Assembly (NCBI GenBank): GCA_002748265.1
Contig: PDRY01000014.1
Span: 62,001 to 126,000 of the forward strand
Source of the DNA: Rhodobacterales bacterium
Lineage (GTDB): Bacteria; Pseudomonadota; Alphaproteobacteria; Rhodobacterales; Rhodobacteraceae
DNA length: 64,000 nucleotides
Direction of reading: 5' to 3'
Shown here: piece by piece, positions 9,184 to 19,185 of the stretch
Numbering within the stretch: position 1 is the first letter of the stretch
Layout: the number at the start of each line of letters is the position of its first letter
Notes under the pieces: model-generated
The model's database searches: none
Told to the model about the DNA's origin: nothing
The model's input: the letters and a program-made list of their open reading frames with translations, nothing else
Position numbers and translations under genes: made by a program

Positions 9184-10212
9184 ATGTGGCGCGGGCTGGC
9201 TCTGGCCGCGCTGTTGGCGGGGCCTGCCATGGCGGAAACACGCATCACCCACACCGACTTCGCCGCGCTCGACGGCTGGGCGGAGGACGACCACGGTGCG
9301 GCGCTTGATGCGTTTCGCGCCACGTGCGGGGATATGACGTCGCCCGACTGGCGCACCCTGTGCGCGGTTGCGAAAGACGCCGAAGACGCCCGCGCTTTCT
9401 TTGAGCTGTTCTTCCAGCCCGTGGTTGTCGAGGACGGCACCCCGATGCTCTTCACCGGCTATTTCGAGCCGGAGCTGCGCGGATCGCGGTATCGGAGCCC
9501 GGCCTATCCGCACCCGGTCTACCGCATGCCGGATGAGGCCCGCACGGGCCCCTGGCTGACCCGGCGCGAGATCGAAGAGGGCGGCGCCTTGAACGGGCGG
9601 GGGCTTGAAATCGCCTATGTCGATAACGCTGTTGATCTGTTTTTCCTTCAAATTCAAGGATCTGGTCGAATCAAACTGGATGATGGCGGGGTCATCCGGC
9701 TGGGGTATGGCGGCTCCAACGGGCGGAATTACTCCTCTATCGGGCAAAAGCTGATCGAACGCGGCATTTATGAGCCGCATCAGGTTTCGGCGCAGGTGAT
9801 CCGGAGCTGGGTCGCGCGCAATCCGGAGGCGGGCGCCAATCTGCTGCGTGAAAACGACAGCTATGTGTTCTTCCGCACCGTTGATGAAGTTCCTGCCGAT
9901 CAGGGGCCGCTGGGCGCGATGAACCGGTCGATCACGACCATGCGGTCGATCGCGGTGGATCCGTCGTTCACGCCGCTCGGCGCTCCGGTCTGGATCGAAA
10001 AGGACGGCGCGGCCCCGCTGAGGCGGCTGATGATCGCGCAAGACACCGGGTCGGCCATCAAAGGCGCGCAGCGGGCGGATATCTTCTATGGCACCGGCGC
10101 GTCGGCAGGCCGCAAGGCGGGCCGGGTGCGCGATGGCGGGCGGATGGTGGTCCTGCTGCCCATTCAGCGCGCCTTTGCCATGCTGCCCGAACGTCTGGAC
10201 GGCGCCCCGTGA
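9184..10212 (+). CDS. mltA: MltA, membrane-bound lytic murein transglycosylase A
   Basis: MltA cleaves peptidoglycan glycan strands in the periplasm, leaving 1,6-anhydroMurNAc ends. The 342-residue product starts with a signal peptide (MWRGLALAALLAGPAMA), then the MltA domain with FTGYFEPELRGS, and the C-terminal 3D domain with QDTGSAIKGAQRADIFYG holding the catalytic Asp. There is no lipobox Cys, so it is probably soluble periplasmic. The ATG is one base after the preceding stop; its end overlaps the next gene (GTGA). Confidence 0.94.
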   Translation: MWRGLALAALLAGPAMAETRITHTDFAALDGWAEDDHGAALDAFRATCGDMTSPDWRTLCAVAKDAEDARAFFELFFQPVVVEDGTPMLFTGYFEPELRGSRYRSPAYPHPVYRMPDEARTGPWLTRREIEEGGALNGRGLEIAYVDNAVDLFFLQIQGSGRIKLDDGGVIRLGYGGSNGRNYSSIGQKLIERGIYEPHQVSAQVIRSWVARNPEAGANLLRENDSYVFFRTVDEVPADQGPLGAMNRSITTMRSIAVDPSFTPLGAPVWIEKDGAAPLRRLMIAQDTGSAIKGAQRADIFYGTGASAGRKAGRVRDGGRMVVLLPIQRAFAMLPERLDGAP

Positions 10213-10811
10213 CGCGCAAGCGTCGGCATCTGTCGCCCGAGGAGCGGGCGCTTTGGGACATGGTCGCCAAACGGACCGATCCCCTCAAGAAGCCCGCAAA
10301 ACCAAAGCTTTCCAGTGACGCGGTGCCGAAGAAGACCGCGCCTGGTCCGATCCCGCAGCCTCAGCCCAAGCCGGTCCAACCGTTTCGCGTGGGCGGGAAG
10401 GTGGATCACCACGGCACCCACGATCTGCTGCCCTCGCTGAGCGAACAGATCGGCGGCGAGTCGTTGCGGATGGATCGCAAGACCCACAGCCGCATGACCC
10501 GCGGCAAGCTCGCGCCCGAAGCGCGGATTGATCTGCACGGGATGACCCTGGCCGAAGCGCATCCCGAACTGATCCGCTTCGTGCTGACCAGTCACACACG
10601 CGGGATGCGGTTGATCCTGGTCATCACCGGCAAGGGCAAGCATCGCGACGATGGAGGCCCGATCCCCACGCGGCTGGGCGTGTTGCGCCATCAGGTGCCC
10701 GTCTGGCTGCGGCAGGCGCCGCTTGGCCCCTTGGTGTTGCAGGTCACCGAGGCCGCGCAGAAACACGGCGGGCACGGGGCCTACTACGTCTATCTGAAGC
10801 GGCGGCGGTAA
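10209..10811 (+). CDS. Smr-domain protein (putative endonuclease)
   Basis: The Smr fold is found in MutS2 C-termini and in small stand-alone proteins with nicking or RNA-cleaving activity. The 200-residue product has a basic N-terminal half with many Lys/Pro residues and a C-terminal Smr domain (about 100-200) carrying the IDLHGMTLAEA and ITGKGKH motifs. It starts with GTG overlapping the mltA stop. Its cellular target is unknown; grouping with a murein enzyme appears to reflect shared transcription rather than shared function. Confidence 0.88.
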   Translation: MTRKRRHLSPEERALWDMVAKRTDPLKKPAKPKLSSDAVPKKTAPGPIPQPQPKPVQPFRVGGKVDHHGTHDLLPSLSEQIGGESLRMDRKTHSRMTRGKLAPEARIDLHGMTLAEAHPELIRFVLTSHTRGMRLILVITGKGKHRDDGGPIPTRLGVLRHQVPVWLRQAPLGPLVLQVTEAAQKHGGHGAYYVYLKRRR

Positions 10812-10849
10812 AGGACGATTTTGCCACCAGATCGGACGTTTTGGTGGCG

Positions 10850-12298
10850 CTAAACCCGCGCGCGTCCAAAGCTCATCGCTTCGTCCACCACTGGCGCGCG
10901 GTCCACGTCCCACAGATCCAACACGTAGTTTTGCCGCACCTTCCATGGCGCGCGGTCTCCGCCCTGAGGCACGTCCGCAGCGCCGCGCGTGATATACCCG
11001 CTGTCGAGGTTCAGCAGCGCGCCGCGCCGCAAATCCTCTGGCGGATCCACCCGCACCCAATCGGCCCCGCGATCGTCCATCTCGCGCAGGATGCGGACGA
11101 TGTGCCGGGCGATTAGCTCACAGCGGAGCGTCCAGGAATTGTTCGTATATCCAATGGTATAAGCCAAATTCGGGATGCCCGAGAGCATCATGCCCTTATA
11201 CATCACCAGATCATGTGGGTTGATCGGCGTGCCATCCACGACGGCCTCCATCCCGCCCATCGCCTGCATCTTGAGCCCGGTGGCCGTCACGATGATATCC
11301 GCAGGCACGGCGGTGCCGTCTTCCATTTCGATCCCCGTCTGGGTGAAGCGCGCAATGGCCCCTGTGCGGATTTGGGCGCGGCCTTCCTTCAGGGCGGTGA
11401 ACAGAACGCCATCCGTGTCGACGCACACCCGCTGATCCCAGGGCGCATAGCGCGGGGTCAGGTGGGTCGCGGCATCGAAATCATCGCCGGTGATCTTGGC
11501 GGCTTCCTTATGCAAGGTTTTGCGGAAGAACCCCGGGAAGCGGCGGGCGATCTGGAATTGCAGGATGCTCTCGAGGATATGTTTCCACCGCGCGATCCGG
11601 GCGCCGGTCCGCTGACCGGCCAGCTTGCGGGCGATCCCGGCGAAGCGGTCATGCGAGGGCAGGGGGGCGATGTCGCTCGGCGAGCGTTGCACCATCGTGA
11701 CCTGCGCCCCCAGATCGGCCAGAGCAGGCACCATCGTCACCGCTGTCGCGCCCGATCCGATCACCGCGATGCGCTTGCCGTCCACGTCCAGCCCGTCGGG
11801 CCAGAACTGCGGATGCAGGATTGTGCCTGCAAACTCATCCATCCCCGGCCAGTGTGGAGCATGACCGGCGGCATAGTCGTAATACCCGGTGCACATCACC
11901 AGAAACCGGCAGCTCATCTCCTTCGGACCGTCAGGGGTGGTCACGCTGAGGGTCCATAGCGCGCGGTCACTGTCCCAGGCTGCGCGGGTCGCCCGGTGAC
12001 CAAACAGGATGTGATCCGTGATTTTGGATTCTTCGGCGGTCCGGCGGATATAGGATTTGATCTCCGCGCCCTCGGCGATGGCGGTGGAGCCGTCCCAGGG
12101 CCGGAAGGAATAGCCGAACGTGAACAGATCGCTGTCAGACCGGATGCCGGGATAGCGGAACAGATCCCAGGTTCCGCCCAGATCCTCCCGCCCTTCGAGC
12201 ACCGCGTAGGACAGATCCGGCAGTCCGTCCTGCACATGCCAGGCCGCACATATACCAGAGATCCCGGCGCCGATAATCAGAACGTCATGATGGGTCAT
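10850..12298 (-). CDS. Flavin-containing monooxygenase, Baeyer-Villiger type
   Basis: The 482-residue product has the N-terminal FAD-binding GAGISGICAAWH, the type I Baeyer-Villiger fingerprint as FAGTILHPQFWPD (F-x-G-x3-H-x3-W-P/D) near 150-162, and a second Rossmann motif GSGATAV for NADPH. Such enzymes insert oxygen beside a carbonyl or oxidise heteroatoms. The substrate cannot be told from sequence. It stands alone, converging on the Smr gene and with hslU upstream, and there is no visible dedicated regulator. Confidence 0.9.
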   Translation of the reverse strand: MTHHDVLIIGAGISGICAAWHVQDGLPDLSYAVLEGREDLGGTWDLFRYPGIRSDSDLFTFGYSFRPWDGSTAIAEGAEIKSYIRRTAEESKITDHILFGHRATRAAWDSDRALWTLSVTTPDGPKEMSCRFLVMCTGYYDYAAGHAPHWPGMDEFAGTILHPQFWPDGLDVDGKRIAVIGSGATAVTMVPALADLGAQVTMVQRSPSDIAPLPSHDRFAGIARKLAGQRTGARIARWKHILESILQFQIARRFPGFFRKTLHKEAAKITGDDFDAATHLTPRYAPWDQRVCVDTDGVLFTALKEGRAQIRTGAIARFTQTGIEMEDGTAVPADIIVTATGLKMQAMGGMEAVVDGTPINPHDLVMYKGMMLSGIPNLAYTIGYTNNSWTLRCELIARHIVRILREMDDRGADWVRVDPPEDLRRGALLNLDSGYITRGAADVPQGGDRAPWKVRQNYVLDLWDVDRAPVVDEAMSFGRARV

Positions 12299-12367
12299 GA
12301 CGCCCAGCCTGCGGGGCGCGGCGCCGCCCGGTCAAGCACAGCCTTTCATGACGCTAGGTCAACGGGG

Positions 12368-13666
12368 TTAGAGCACGTAGCGGCTCACATCCACGGACCG
12401 GGCCAGATCGCCAAGCTGTTCTTCGACGAACGCGGCATCGACAACGACGCTGTCGCCACCCCGGTCGGGCGCGACAAAGGACAGCTCCTCAAAGACGCGC
12501 TCCATCACGGTGTAAAGCCGCCGCGCGCCGATGTTCTCAACCGACTGGTTCACCTCGGCCGCGATCCGGGCCAGGGCTTTGATCCCGTCATCGGTAAAGC
12601 TCACCTCCACCTCTTCGGTGCCCATTAGAGCGGTGTACTGCCGGGTCAGAGCATTGTCGGTCTCGGTCAGAATACGGACGAAATCCGCTTCGGTGAGTGC
12701 GCGCAGCTCTACCCGGATCGGCAGGCGGCCCTGCAGTTCGGGCAGAAGATCCGAAGGCTTGGCGATGTGGAACGCGCCCGAGGCGATGAACAGGATGTGA
12801 TCCGTCTTCACCGGCCCGTGCTTCGTGCTCACGGTGGTGCCTTCGATCAGCGGCAGCAGGTCCCGCTGCACCCCCTCGCGGGACACGTCTCCGCCGCGCA
12901 CGTCCTGGCGGGCACAAACCTTGTCGATCTCGTCCAGGAACACGATGCCGTTCTGCTCCACCGCTTCCAGGGCCGTGCGCTTGACGGCTTCGTCATCCAG
13001 CAGCTTGTCGGCCTCTTCCCCGATCAGCAGATCGTAGCTGTCCGCCACAGTGACCTTCTTCGTGACCGTCCGCTGAAACGCCTTGCCGAACATCTGGCTG
13101 AGATCCATGCCCATCATGCCGGGCTGGCCGGGCACCTCGAAGCCTCCCAGAGGGTTCGCAGTATCCGCGATTTCGATCTCGATCACGGTGTCGTCCAGCT
13201 CCCCGGACTTGAGCTTCTTGCGGAACATCTCGCGGGTGCTGTCCCGGGCATCCGTGCCCGCGATGGCGGTGATCACGCGGTCTTCGGCGGCACTGTGAGC
13301 GCGGGCCTTGACGTCTTCGCGCATCCACTCGCGGGTCTGGTTGATCGACGCATCGACCAGATCGCGGATGATCTGTTCCACGTCGCGGCCGACATAGCCG
13401 ACTTCGGTGAATTTCGTGGCCTCGACCTTCAGGAACGGCGCGCGGGCGAGCTTGGCCAGGCGGCGGCTGATCTCCGTCTTGCCGACGCCGGTGGGGCCGA
13501 TCATCAGGATGTTCTTGGGCGTCACCTCATCGCGCAAATCATCGGAAAGCTGCTTGCGCCGCCACCGGTTGCGCAGAGCAACCGCCACGGCGCGCTTCGC
13601 GTCCTTCTGGCCGATGATGAACCGGTCCAGCTCGGACACGATCTCGCGGGGGGTGAGGTCAGTCAT
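12368..13666 (-). CDS. hslU: HslU, ATPase subunit of the HslVU protease
   Basis: HslU is an AAA+ unfoldase that feeds proteins into the HslV peptidase chamber. The 432-residue product has Walker [10 protein letters not shown] at about 57-65, the pore GYVGRD motif, Walker B IVFLDEID, and the typical C-terminus ending in RYVL, which docks into HslV to activate it. AGGAG lies a few bases before the ATG. It lies 145 bp downstream of hslV on the same strand, with two hairpins in the gap. Confidence 0.97.
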   Translation of the reverse strand: MTDLTPREIVSELDRFIIGQKDAKRAVAVALRNRWRRKQLSDDLRDEVTPKNILMIGPTGVGKTEISRRLAKLARAPFLKVEATKFTEVGYVGRDVEQIIRDLVDASINQTREWMREDVKARAHSAAEDRVITAIAGTDARDSTREMFRKKLKSGELDDTVIEIEIADTANPLGGFEVPGQPGMMGMDLSQMFGKAFQRTVTKKVTVADSYDLLIGEEADKLLDDEAVKRTALEAVEQNGIVFLDEIDKVCARQDVRGGDVSREGVQRDLLPLIEGTTVSTKHGPVKTDHILFIASGAFHIAKPSDLLPELQGRLPIRVELRALTEADFVRILTETDNALTRQYTALMGTEEVEVSFTDDGIKALARIAAEVNQSVENIGARRLYTVMERVFEELSFVAPDRGGDSVVVDAAFVEEQLGDLARSVDVSRYVL

Positions 13667-13779
13667 GGTCGCTCCTGTCGCAATCCCGATTCAGCTAGAG
13701 ACGAAACCCAAAGCTTTCAACTCCGGTGCCTCTGGTAGCGGGATGCTCTTCTTATTTGAGGCAAATACCTTGGGGTGAA

Positions 13780-13812
13780 TTGGCGCGGCGCGCCAAGAGG
13801 GGCAAAGCCCCT
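13780..13812. terminator. Tandem hairpins between hslV and hslU
   Basis: Two perfect stem-loops follow the hslV stop: AGGGGC-AAA-GCCCCT (13798-13812) and TTGGCGC-GGC-GCGCCAA (13780-13796). On the transcribed minus strand no T-run follows, so they look like an attenuator or mRNA-processing barrier within the operon rather than a full terminator. Confidence 0.5.
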
Positions 13813-14369
13813 TACCCTTCGATGGTTTCCACGGTCAGGTTGCCATTGGTGTAAACGCAAATATCGGCGGCAATCGCCATCGCCTTGCGGGCAATGGTTT
13901 CGGCATCCAGATCGCCCTCCATCAGCCCCCGCGCGGCGGCCAGGGCAAAGTTTCCGCCCGATCCGATGGCGGCCACGTCATGTTCGGGTTCCAGCACATC
14001 GCCTGCGCCGGTGATCACCAGCAGATCCCGCCCGTCGGACACGATCAGCATCGCTTCCAGCTTTTGCAGCATCTTGTCGGTGCGCCAGTCCTTGGCCAGC
14101 TCCACCGCCGCGCGCTGCAGTTGCCCCGGGGAGGCTTCGAGCTTGGTCTCCAGCCGCTCCAGCAAGGCAAAGGCATCCGCCGTTGATCCGGCAAAGCCGA
14201 CCACCACGTCATGACCGCCGGGGCTGAGCCTGCGGACCTTGCGGGCGGTGCCCTTGATCACGGTTTGGCCAAGGCTCACCTGGCCATCCCCCGCGATCAC
14301 CACCTGTCCGCCCTTGCGGATGCCGATGATCGTGGTGCCGTGCCAGCCGGGAAAGTCGCTCTCGCTCAT
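13812..14369 (-). CDS. hslV: HslV, peptidase subunit of the HslVU protease
   Basis: HslV is a proteasome-like threonine protease forming a double hexamer capped by HslU. The 185-residue product begins [21 protein letters not shown]; processing would expose the catalytic Thr of the GTTI motif at residue 12. It also has the [10 protein letters not shown] and [14 protein letters not shown] motifs typical of the family. I chose the ATG at 14369 because a strong AGGAGG lies 9 bases upstream. It diverges from a kinase gene with only 55 bp between them. Confidence 0.97.
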   Translation of the reverse strand: MSESDFPGWHGTTIIGIRKGGQVVIAGDGQVSLGQTVIKGTARKVRRLSPGGHDVVVGFAGSTADAFALLERLETKLEASPGQLQRAAVELAKDWRTDKMLQKLEAMLIVSDGRDLLVITGAGDVLEPEHDVAAIGSGGNFALAAARGLMEGDLDAETIARKAMAIAADICVYTNGNLTVETIEG

Positions 14370-14424
14370 GGGCTTGTCCTCCTGTCTGAGGCTATATGGA
14401 AGCGAAACGGCAAGGGAACAAGGG

Positions 14425-15387
14425 ATGAGCAAGGCTCTGCGCGCCGAAGCACTGGACCGTCTGCCCGATTTATGCGCTCGCGCGGGTATGCCGGGCAGCG
14501 GCTGGCGTGTTCGCGATCTGGTGCTGCGTGATGATCCGATCGCGCAGGTCGCTGTGCTGCGGGTAACGCGGGGCTCCGATGATCTGGTGCTCAAGCTGGA
14601 GCGCCGTCCGGGCCATGACGTCACCGCCCGGCTGGCAGAGCACGAAGCCGTGCAGGCGATCTTTCCGCGCAGCGACCGGCTCACCGTCCCGCAGCTTCTG
14701 GCACATGACGGGGCAGGGGGCAGCCTGGCGGAGTTCTTCGACGGCGTGCCGCTTGCGGTGCGGCTCGATGCGCCGTTCGCGCAGCAGCTTCCCGATCTGC
14801 GCCGGGCAGGCGCGTGGCTGGCGGCGTTCCATCGCGCCCGGCTGGGCGCGTGCCGAGAGTTCCGTCCGTGGTTCGGGATCAAAACCCTGAACGGCGTGCT
14901 GGATGATCTGCGCAGGGGCAAGGCGCATGTGGCGGAGCAAGAGCGCTTCATCGCCGCCGCGGCGGCGCTCAAGGCCAGGCGGGAAGACTGGAAGGGCCAG
15001 ATCACCCAGCCCGCCGCGCAGCATGACGATCTGCATATGCGCAATATTCTGATGAATGATCAGGCGGTTGCGGGGATCGACTTTGCCGGAGGGCATATGG
15101 CGCCTGTCGGCCATGACATCGCGCGGCTCTTGGTGGATTATGCCGCGATCCGCGCGCCTCTGGATCGACTACGCCCCAGCGAGGTGCTGCCCGCCGAGGC
15201 GCTTGCGGCCTTCTTCGATGGCTACGATCTGGTCGGGCTGGAGGATCCATCGGTGCAGATGATGCTGCGGCTGCGGGTGCTGACGGATTGGCGGGGCCTG
15301 CCCGCTGATTCCCGCAAGATGAGCCCGGCCAAGGCGCGGCGGCTGGTGGGGCTGATGCGGATCGCGGAGAATGTGTTTGAACTCTAG
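14425..15387 (+). CDS. Aminoglycoside-phosphotransferase-family small-molecule kinase
   Basis: The 320-residue product has an APH/choline-kinase fold. The catalytic loop is [11 protein letters not shown] (about 201-211) and the metal-binding motif is GIDFAGG, so it is likely an active kinase. AGGG precedes the ATG at 14425. The substrate is unknown; this family includes choline, MurNAc and sugar kinases. It is a single-gene unit divergent from hslV, followed by a strong hairpin with a T-run. Confidence 0.82.
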   Translation: MSKALRAEALDRLPDLCARAGMPGSGWRVRDLVLRDDPIAQVAVLRVTRGSDDLVLKLERRPGHDVTARLAEHEAVQAIFPRSDRLTVPQLLAHDGAGGSLAEFFDGVPLAVRLDAPFAQQLPDLRRAGAWLAAFHRARLGACREFRPWFGIKTLNGVLDDLRRGKAHVAEQERFIAAAAALKARREDWKGQITQPAAQHDDLHMRNILMNDQAVAGIDFAGGHMAPVGHDIARLLVDYAAIRAPLDRLRPSEVLPAEALAAFFDGYDLVGLEDPSVQMMLRLRVLTDWRGLPADSRKMSPAKARRLVGLMRIAENVFEL

Positions 15388-15414
15388 GGGAGCCCTCGCG
15401 CGGGCGATCAGCCC

Positions 15415-15454
15415 GGTTGGCGCCCACTGCGGGGCGGGCGCCAACCTTGTTTTC
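15415..15454 (+). terminator. Rho-independent terminator after the kinase gene
   Basis: GGTTGGCGCCC (15415-15425) pairs with GGGCGCCAACC (15436-15446), an 11-bp perfect stem, followed by TTGTTTTC on the plus strand. The same stem could slow transcription leaving trxA on the minus strand. Confidence 0.8.
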
Positions 15455-15458
15455 GGGC

Positions 15459-15779
15459 TCAGACGCTTTCGCTGATCCAGCTTTCCAGAGCCGCCTTCGG
15501 GGCAGCGCCGGCGCGGTTGGACACGACCTGGCCGTCCTTGAAGATGAACAGAGCGGGGATGCCGCGCACGCCGAGCTGAGCCGCCATGGCGGAGTGCTCA
15601 TCGACGTTCACCTTGGCGATCTTCACCTTGCCGTCCATTTCGGAGGCGATTTCCTCCAGAGCGGGGCCGATCATCTTGCAGGGGCCGCACCATTCGGCCC
15701 AGAAATCCACGACGACGGGGACGTCGGATTTGATGACTTCGTCTTCAAAGCTGGCGTCGGTAACGGCAACAGTTCCCAT
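15459..15779 (-). CDS. trxA: Thioredoxin 1
   Basis: Thioredoxin reduces protein disulphides in the cytoplasm. The 106-residue product has the active site [11 protein letters not shown] at about 28-38, the cis-Pro region GIPALFIF, and normal length. It lies 64 bp downstream of addA on the same strand, closing the tsaE-amgK-murU-addB-addA-trxA run, an order seen in other alphaproteobacteria. It probably also has its own promoter just upstream. Confidence 0.97.
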   Translation of the reverse strand: MGTVAVTDASFEDEVIKSDVPVVVDFWAEWCGPCKMIGPALEEIASEMDGKVKIAKVNVDEHSAMAAQLGVRGIPALFIFKDGQVVSNRAGAAPKAALESWISESV

Positions 15780-15843
15780 GAGGTCTCTCCTTGGGGTTCA
15801 GATGTTGGGTTGAGATCGAACCTAGGCACCACCCCTTGTGGCG

Positions 15844-18800
15844 TCAAGCCAGCCCGGCGCGCTCCAATGCCGCGCGGGTCAAGGGCGCGGGAAGCTCCAT
15901 CAGCGTGCCTGTACGGGTCCACAACAGGGCGCTGCGGATGTCTCGGTCCGGGTAAACCTGAGCCAAAGCAGCGGCATACGCGCCCATCTGTCGCAGCAGA
16001 CCTTCGGGGACGTGCTCGGTGCGTTCCGGCACGATGCGGTTGGATTTGAAATCAATCGCCAGAACGTGATCGGGGGTCACGATCAGCCGGTCGATAGCGC
16101 CGCGCATCAGGCGCCCGCCCAGTTCGGGCAGCGGTGCGGCGATTTCGACCTCGGCCAGCGTGTCTGGCGCAAAGACCGGCGCGAGCGCGGGCGTGTCCAG
16201 CAGCCGCACCGCGTCTTCCACCAGATCGACCCTGTTCCCGGCGATCCGCTGCCCCAGAGCCTGACGCGCGGGGGCAGGGACGGTGGGCAACAGCTCAAGA
16301 AGCTGGTGCAGGATCGTGCCTTCGGCCATGGCCTGCGCCCGGTCCGCGCCGGGGTCGTCTCCGGGCAGGGCCTTTGCGCCGCCCAGATCGGACGGGGCCA
16401 GAGGTTCGGGCGCGGCGGCGATGGGCCCTGCGGGGGAGGGCATCGGCGCGGGGGCGATCCCGCTTGGATCAACGCCCCGCTCCGCCATCGGCGGCGCGTC
16501 CCAGTCGCCCGAGGCAAAGCGCATCCCGGCTGGCGCGGGCAGGGGCTCCGCATCGGTCATCGCGCCCGCGACCATGGCGTGCCAGCTCTCCAACCCGGAG
16601 CCGGGGTCTCCGGCAGCGGCGACGATCAGCCATTTTTCGGCCCGCGTCATCGCGACATAGAGCAGCCGACGTGCCTCGCGCTCCTGCGCGGCCTGACCCT
16701 GAGCGACCAGCTCGGCCACCGCGTCGGGCCGCTGCGGTTTCGCGCCGGGCCAGATCACCAGATCGCCGTCGCGCATCAGGCCGCCCATGTCGCGGCTGCG
16801 GGGCTTGGCGCAGTCCGGCAAGATCACCACCGGGGCCTCCAACCCCTTGGCGCCATGCACGGTCATCACGCGGATCGCATCGCCCGCGCTGTCCATCTGG
16901 CGCTTGATCTCGACCTCTTCCGCTTCGAGCCAGGTCAGGAAGCCGGTGAGCCCGGGCACCTCGGCCTGCTCATAGCTCAGGGCCTGAGACAAAAGCGCGT
17001 CGATCCCTTCTTCGGCCTCTTCGCCCAGCCGGGCCAGCAACCGGGCGCGCCCGTCATGGACGCCGAGCACTCGCGCCAGAAGATCGAAGGGGCGCTCATA
17101 ATCGGCCCGCGCGCGCAGATCGTCCAGCATGGCGACGGTTTCGGGGAACTCTGCCCGCCGGTCCCACAGCGCGGACCAGAGCCGCTGCCCCTTCGCGCGG
17201 GGCTGCGCCAGCCGGTAGAGGTCGCGCTCGCTCCAACCGCCGAGCGGGGACCGCAGAACCGTAGCCAGCGACAGATCGTCCTCGGGCAGGGCGAGGAAGG
17301 ACAGCAGCGCCACCAGATCGCGCACCGCCATTTCGGCGTTCAGCTTCAGCCGGTCGGCGCCCGCCACGGGCAGGCCAGCGGATTTGCAGGCGGTCAGGAT
17401 CGCGTGAAACAGCGGGCCGCGCTTGCGCACGAGGATCAGGATGTCACCGGGTGTGACCCTGCGCCGCTGGATCGAGCCTTGGGTCGGGCCGTCTTCGGGG
17501 ATCGTCTCATGGGTGACCATGTGGCGGATCTGATCCGCGATCTGCGTGGCCAGCAGCACGCTGGCATCGGTGGGCCGGGTCAGGTCCACAGGATCGTTCG
17601 GATCGGGCTCGGGCCCGTCATCGGGCGTGGCCTCAATGGGATCCCACAGGTCGACACGGCCGGGCAGGGCGGTCTTGAACGCCTTGTGGTGGACATGGGC
17701 CTCCAGCCCGTCGGCGGCCTCTCCGGTGAACACCCGGTCCACCAGATCGAGGATCGCAGGGGCGGAGCGGAAGCTATGCGCAAGCGTCTCTTCGCTCAGC
17801 GGGCGATCCGCCTGTGCAAGCTGGCGGGCAAAGAAGGCCTGCATATCGTCGAACGTATCCGGGTCGGCCCCCTGGAAGGAATAGATCGACTGTTTGCGGT
17901 CCCCCACCACGAACAGCGTCCGGGGCCGGTCCCCGCGCCGTCCTTCGCCCGAGGCCAGCTCCGTCGCCAGAGAGCGGATCACCTCCCACTGGGTCGGGCT
18001 GGTGTCCTGGGCTTCGTCCACAAGGATATGGTCGATCCCACCATCGAGCCGCCACAGCACCCAGTCCGCGACGACGGGATCGGCCAGCAGGTCGCGCGTC
18101 CGGGCGATGAGGTCATCGAAATCGAGCCACCCGCCCGCCTGCATCCGCGCCTGCACCTTCGGCACGAACACGGCGGCAAAGGCATAAAGCGCGCAGGTCC
18201 GCTCGAACGCGATCTGGGCAAGATAGGCGGGGCGAAGCGCCTCGACCGCGTCCATCAGATCGTCCAGATCGGCGGCCAGTTCGGGATGCGCCTTGCGGGT
18301 GCCAGCGGTGGGGAACTTCCCGGCCTTGCTGCCAAAGGGCGCTTTGGTCTTTTCGCCGTAAAGGCAGACACCGCACAGCATCTCAAACGCTTCGGGGCCA
18401 AGGTCGCGCCCGGGCAGCAGGCCGCGCAGCTTGTCCGCGGCTTTGATCTCGGTTGAAGACCCGGCCGCCAGGATCGGGACCGCGCGCATCAGCAAGTCGG
18501 GCAGGGCATCGCCCAGCGTTGCCGCCAGCACCGATTGCGGCGTGCGGTCCGCATCGGCGCCCAGCCACGCGGCGAGATCGTCGCGCGGGACCTGCCCAAA
18601 GGCGTCGGCTTCGGACATGACCGCCGCTGCCAACCGCTCCAGATCGTGCGCCTGATGGCGGGCCAGAGCCTCCAGCACCGCCCGCTCACGGCCCTCCGCG
18701 ATCTCGTCCAGAACCTCGGCCCGCAGGCGCTGCGCGGAGACGTCGTCGATCTCGCGGAACTGGGGACTGACCCCGGCTTCCATTGGGAAACGGCGCAGAA

Positions 18801-19185
18801 TGGCACCGCAAAAGGCGTGGATCGTCTGGATCTTGAGCCCGCCGGGCGTCTCGATCGCGCGGGCGAACAGACGCCGTGCCTGATCCAGCCGCTCGGGGTT
18901 CAGATCCTGCGACGCGCCCTTTGCGCTCAGCGCCGCGTGGAGGGCGTCATCGTCCAGCATCGCCCATTCGCCCAAGGTGGCGAACAGACGGTTCTGCATC
19001 TCTCCGGCGGCGGCCTTGGTGTAGGTCAGGCACAAGATGTTCTGTGGCTCCACCCCGTCCAGCAGCAGCCGTGCCACGCGGTCGGTCAGAACGCGGGTCT
19101 TGCCCGACCCCGCATTTGCGGTGAGCCAGGTGGACAGATCGGGCCGCGCGGCGCGGTTCTGGGTCTGGGTGGCTTCATTGGTCAT
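15844..19185 (-). CDS. addA: AddA, UvrD-like helicase and nuclease of the AddAB recombination complex
   Basis: AddAB resects double-strand DNA breaks for RecA, replacing RecBCD. The 1113-residue product has Walker A ANAGSGKTRVLTDR near the N-terminus, Walker B and motif II DEAQDTSPTQWEVI, motif III VGDRKQSIYSFQGADP, motif V VHGAKGLEAPVV, motif VI YVAMTRAEKW, and a C-terminal RecB-family nuclease with RGAIDRLI and IDFKSNR. I chose the ATG at 19185, 11 bases inside the end of addB, with GGAG upstream. The long opposite-strand reading frame here is a GC-rich shadow. Confidence 0.96.
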   Translation of the reverse strand: MTNEATQTQNRAARPDLSTWLTANAGSGKTRVLTDRVARLLLDGVEPQNILCLTYTKAAAGEMQNRLFATLGEWAMLDDDALHAALSAKGASQDLNPERLDQARRLFARAIETPGGLKIQTIHAFCGAILRRFPMEAGVSPQFREIDDVSAQRLRAEVLDEIAEGRERAVLEALARHQAHDLERLAAAVMSEADAFGQVPRDDLAAWLGADADRTPQSVLAATLGDALPDLLMRAVPILAAGSSTEIKAADKLRGLLPGRDLGPEAFEMLCGVCLYGEKTKAPFGSKAGKFPTAGTRKAHPELAADLDDLMDAVEALRPAYLAQIAFERTCALYAFAAVFVPKVQARMQAGGWLDFDDLIARTRDLLADPVVADWVLWRLDGGIDHILVDEAQDTSPTQWEVIRSLATELASGEGRRGDRPRTLFVVGDRKQSIYSFQGADPDTFDDMQAFFARQLAQADRPLSEETLAHSFRSAPAILDLVDRVFTGEAADGLEAHVHHKAFKTALPGRVDLWDPIEATPDDGPEPDPNDPVDLTRPTDASVLLATQIADQIRHMVTHETIPEDGPTQGSIQRRRVTPGDILILVRKRGPLFHAILTACKSAGLPVAGADRLKLNAEMAVRDLVALLSFLALPEDDLSLATVLRSPLGGWSERDLYRLAQPRAKGQRLWSALWDRRAEFPETVAMLDDLRARADYERPFDLLARVLGVHDGRARLLARLGEEAEEGIDALLSQALSYEQAEVPGLTGFLTWLEAEEVEIKRQMDSAGDAIRVMTVHGAKGLEAPVVILPDCAKPRSRDMGGLMRDGDLVIWPGAKPQRPDAVAELVAQGQAAQEREARRLLYVAMTRAEKWLIVAAAGDPGSGLESWHAMVAGAMTDAEPLPAPAGMRFASGDWDAPPMAERGVDPSGIAPAPMPSPAGPIAAAPEPLAPSDLGGAKALPGDDPGADRAQAMAEGTILHQLLELLPTVPAPARQALGQRIAGNRVDLVEDAVRLLDTPALAPVFAPDTLAEVEIAAPLPELGGRLMRGAIDRLIVTPDHVLAIDFKSNRIVPERTEHVPEGLLRQMGAYAAALAQVYPDRDIRSALLWTRTGTLMELPAPLTRAALERAGLA

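Noticed and set aside
15838-18456. 872-codon open frame on the plus strand opposite addA
   Set aside because: It lies antisense to a fully supported helicase-nuclease gene, its translation is rich in Arg, Gly, His and Pro with no domain, and such open frames are expected in GC-rich DNA.
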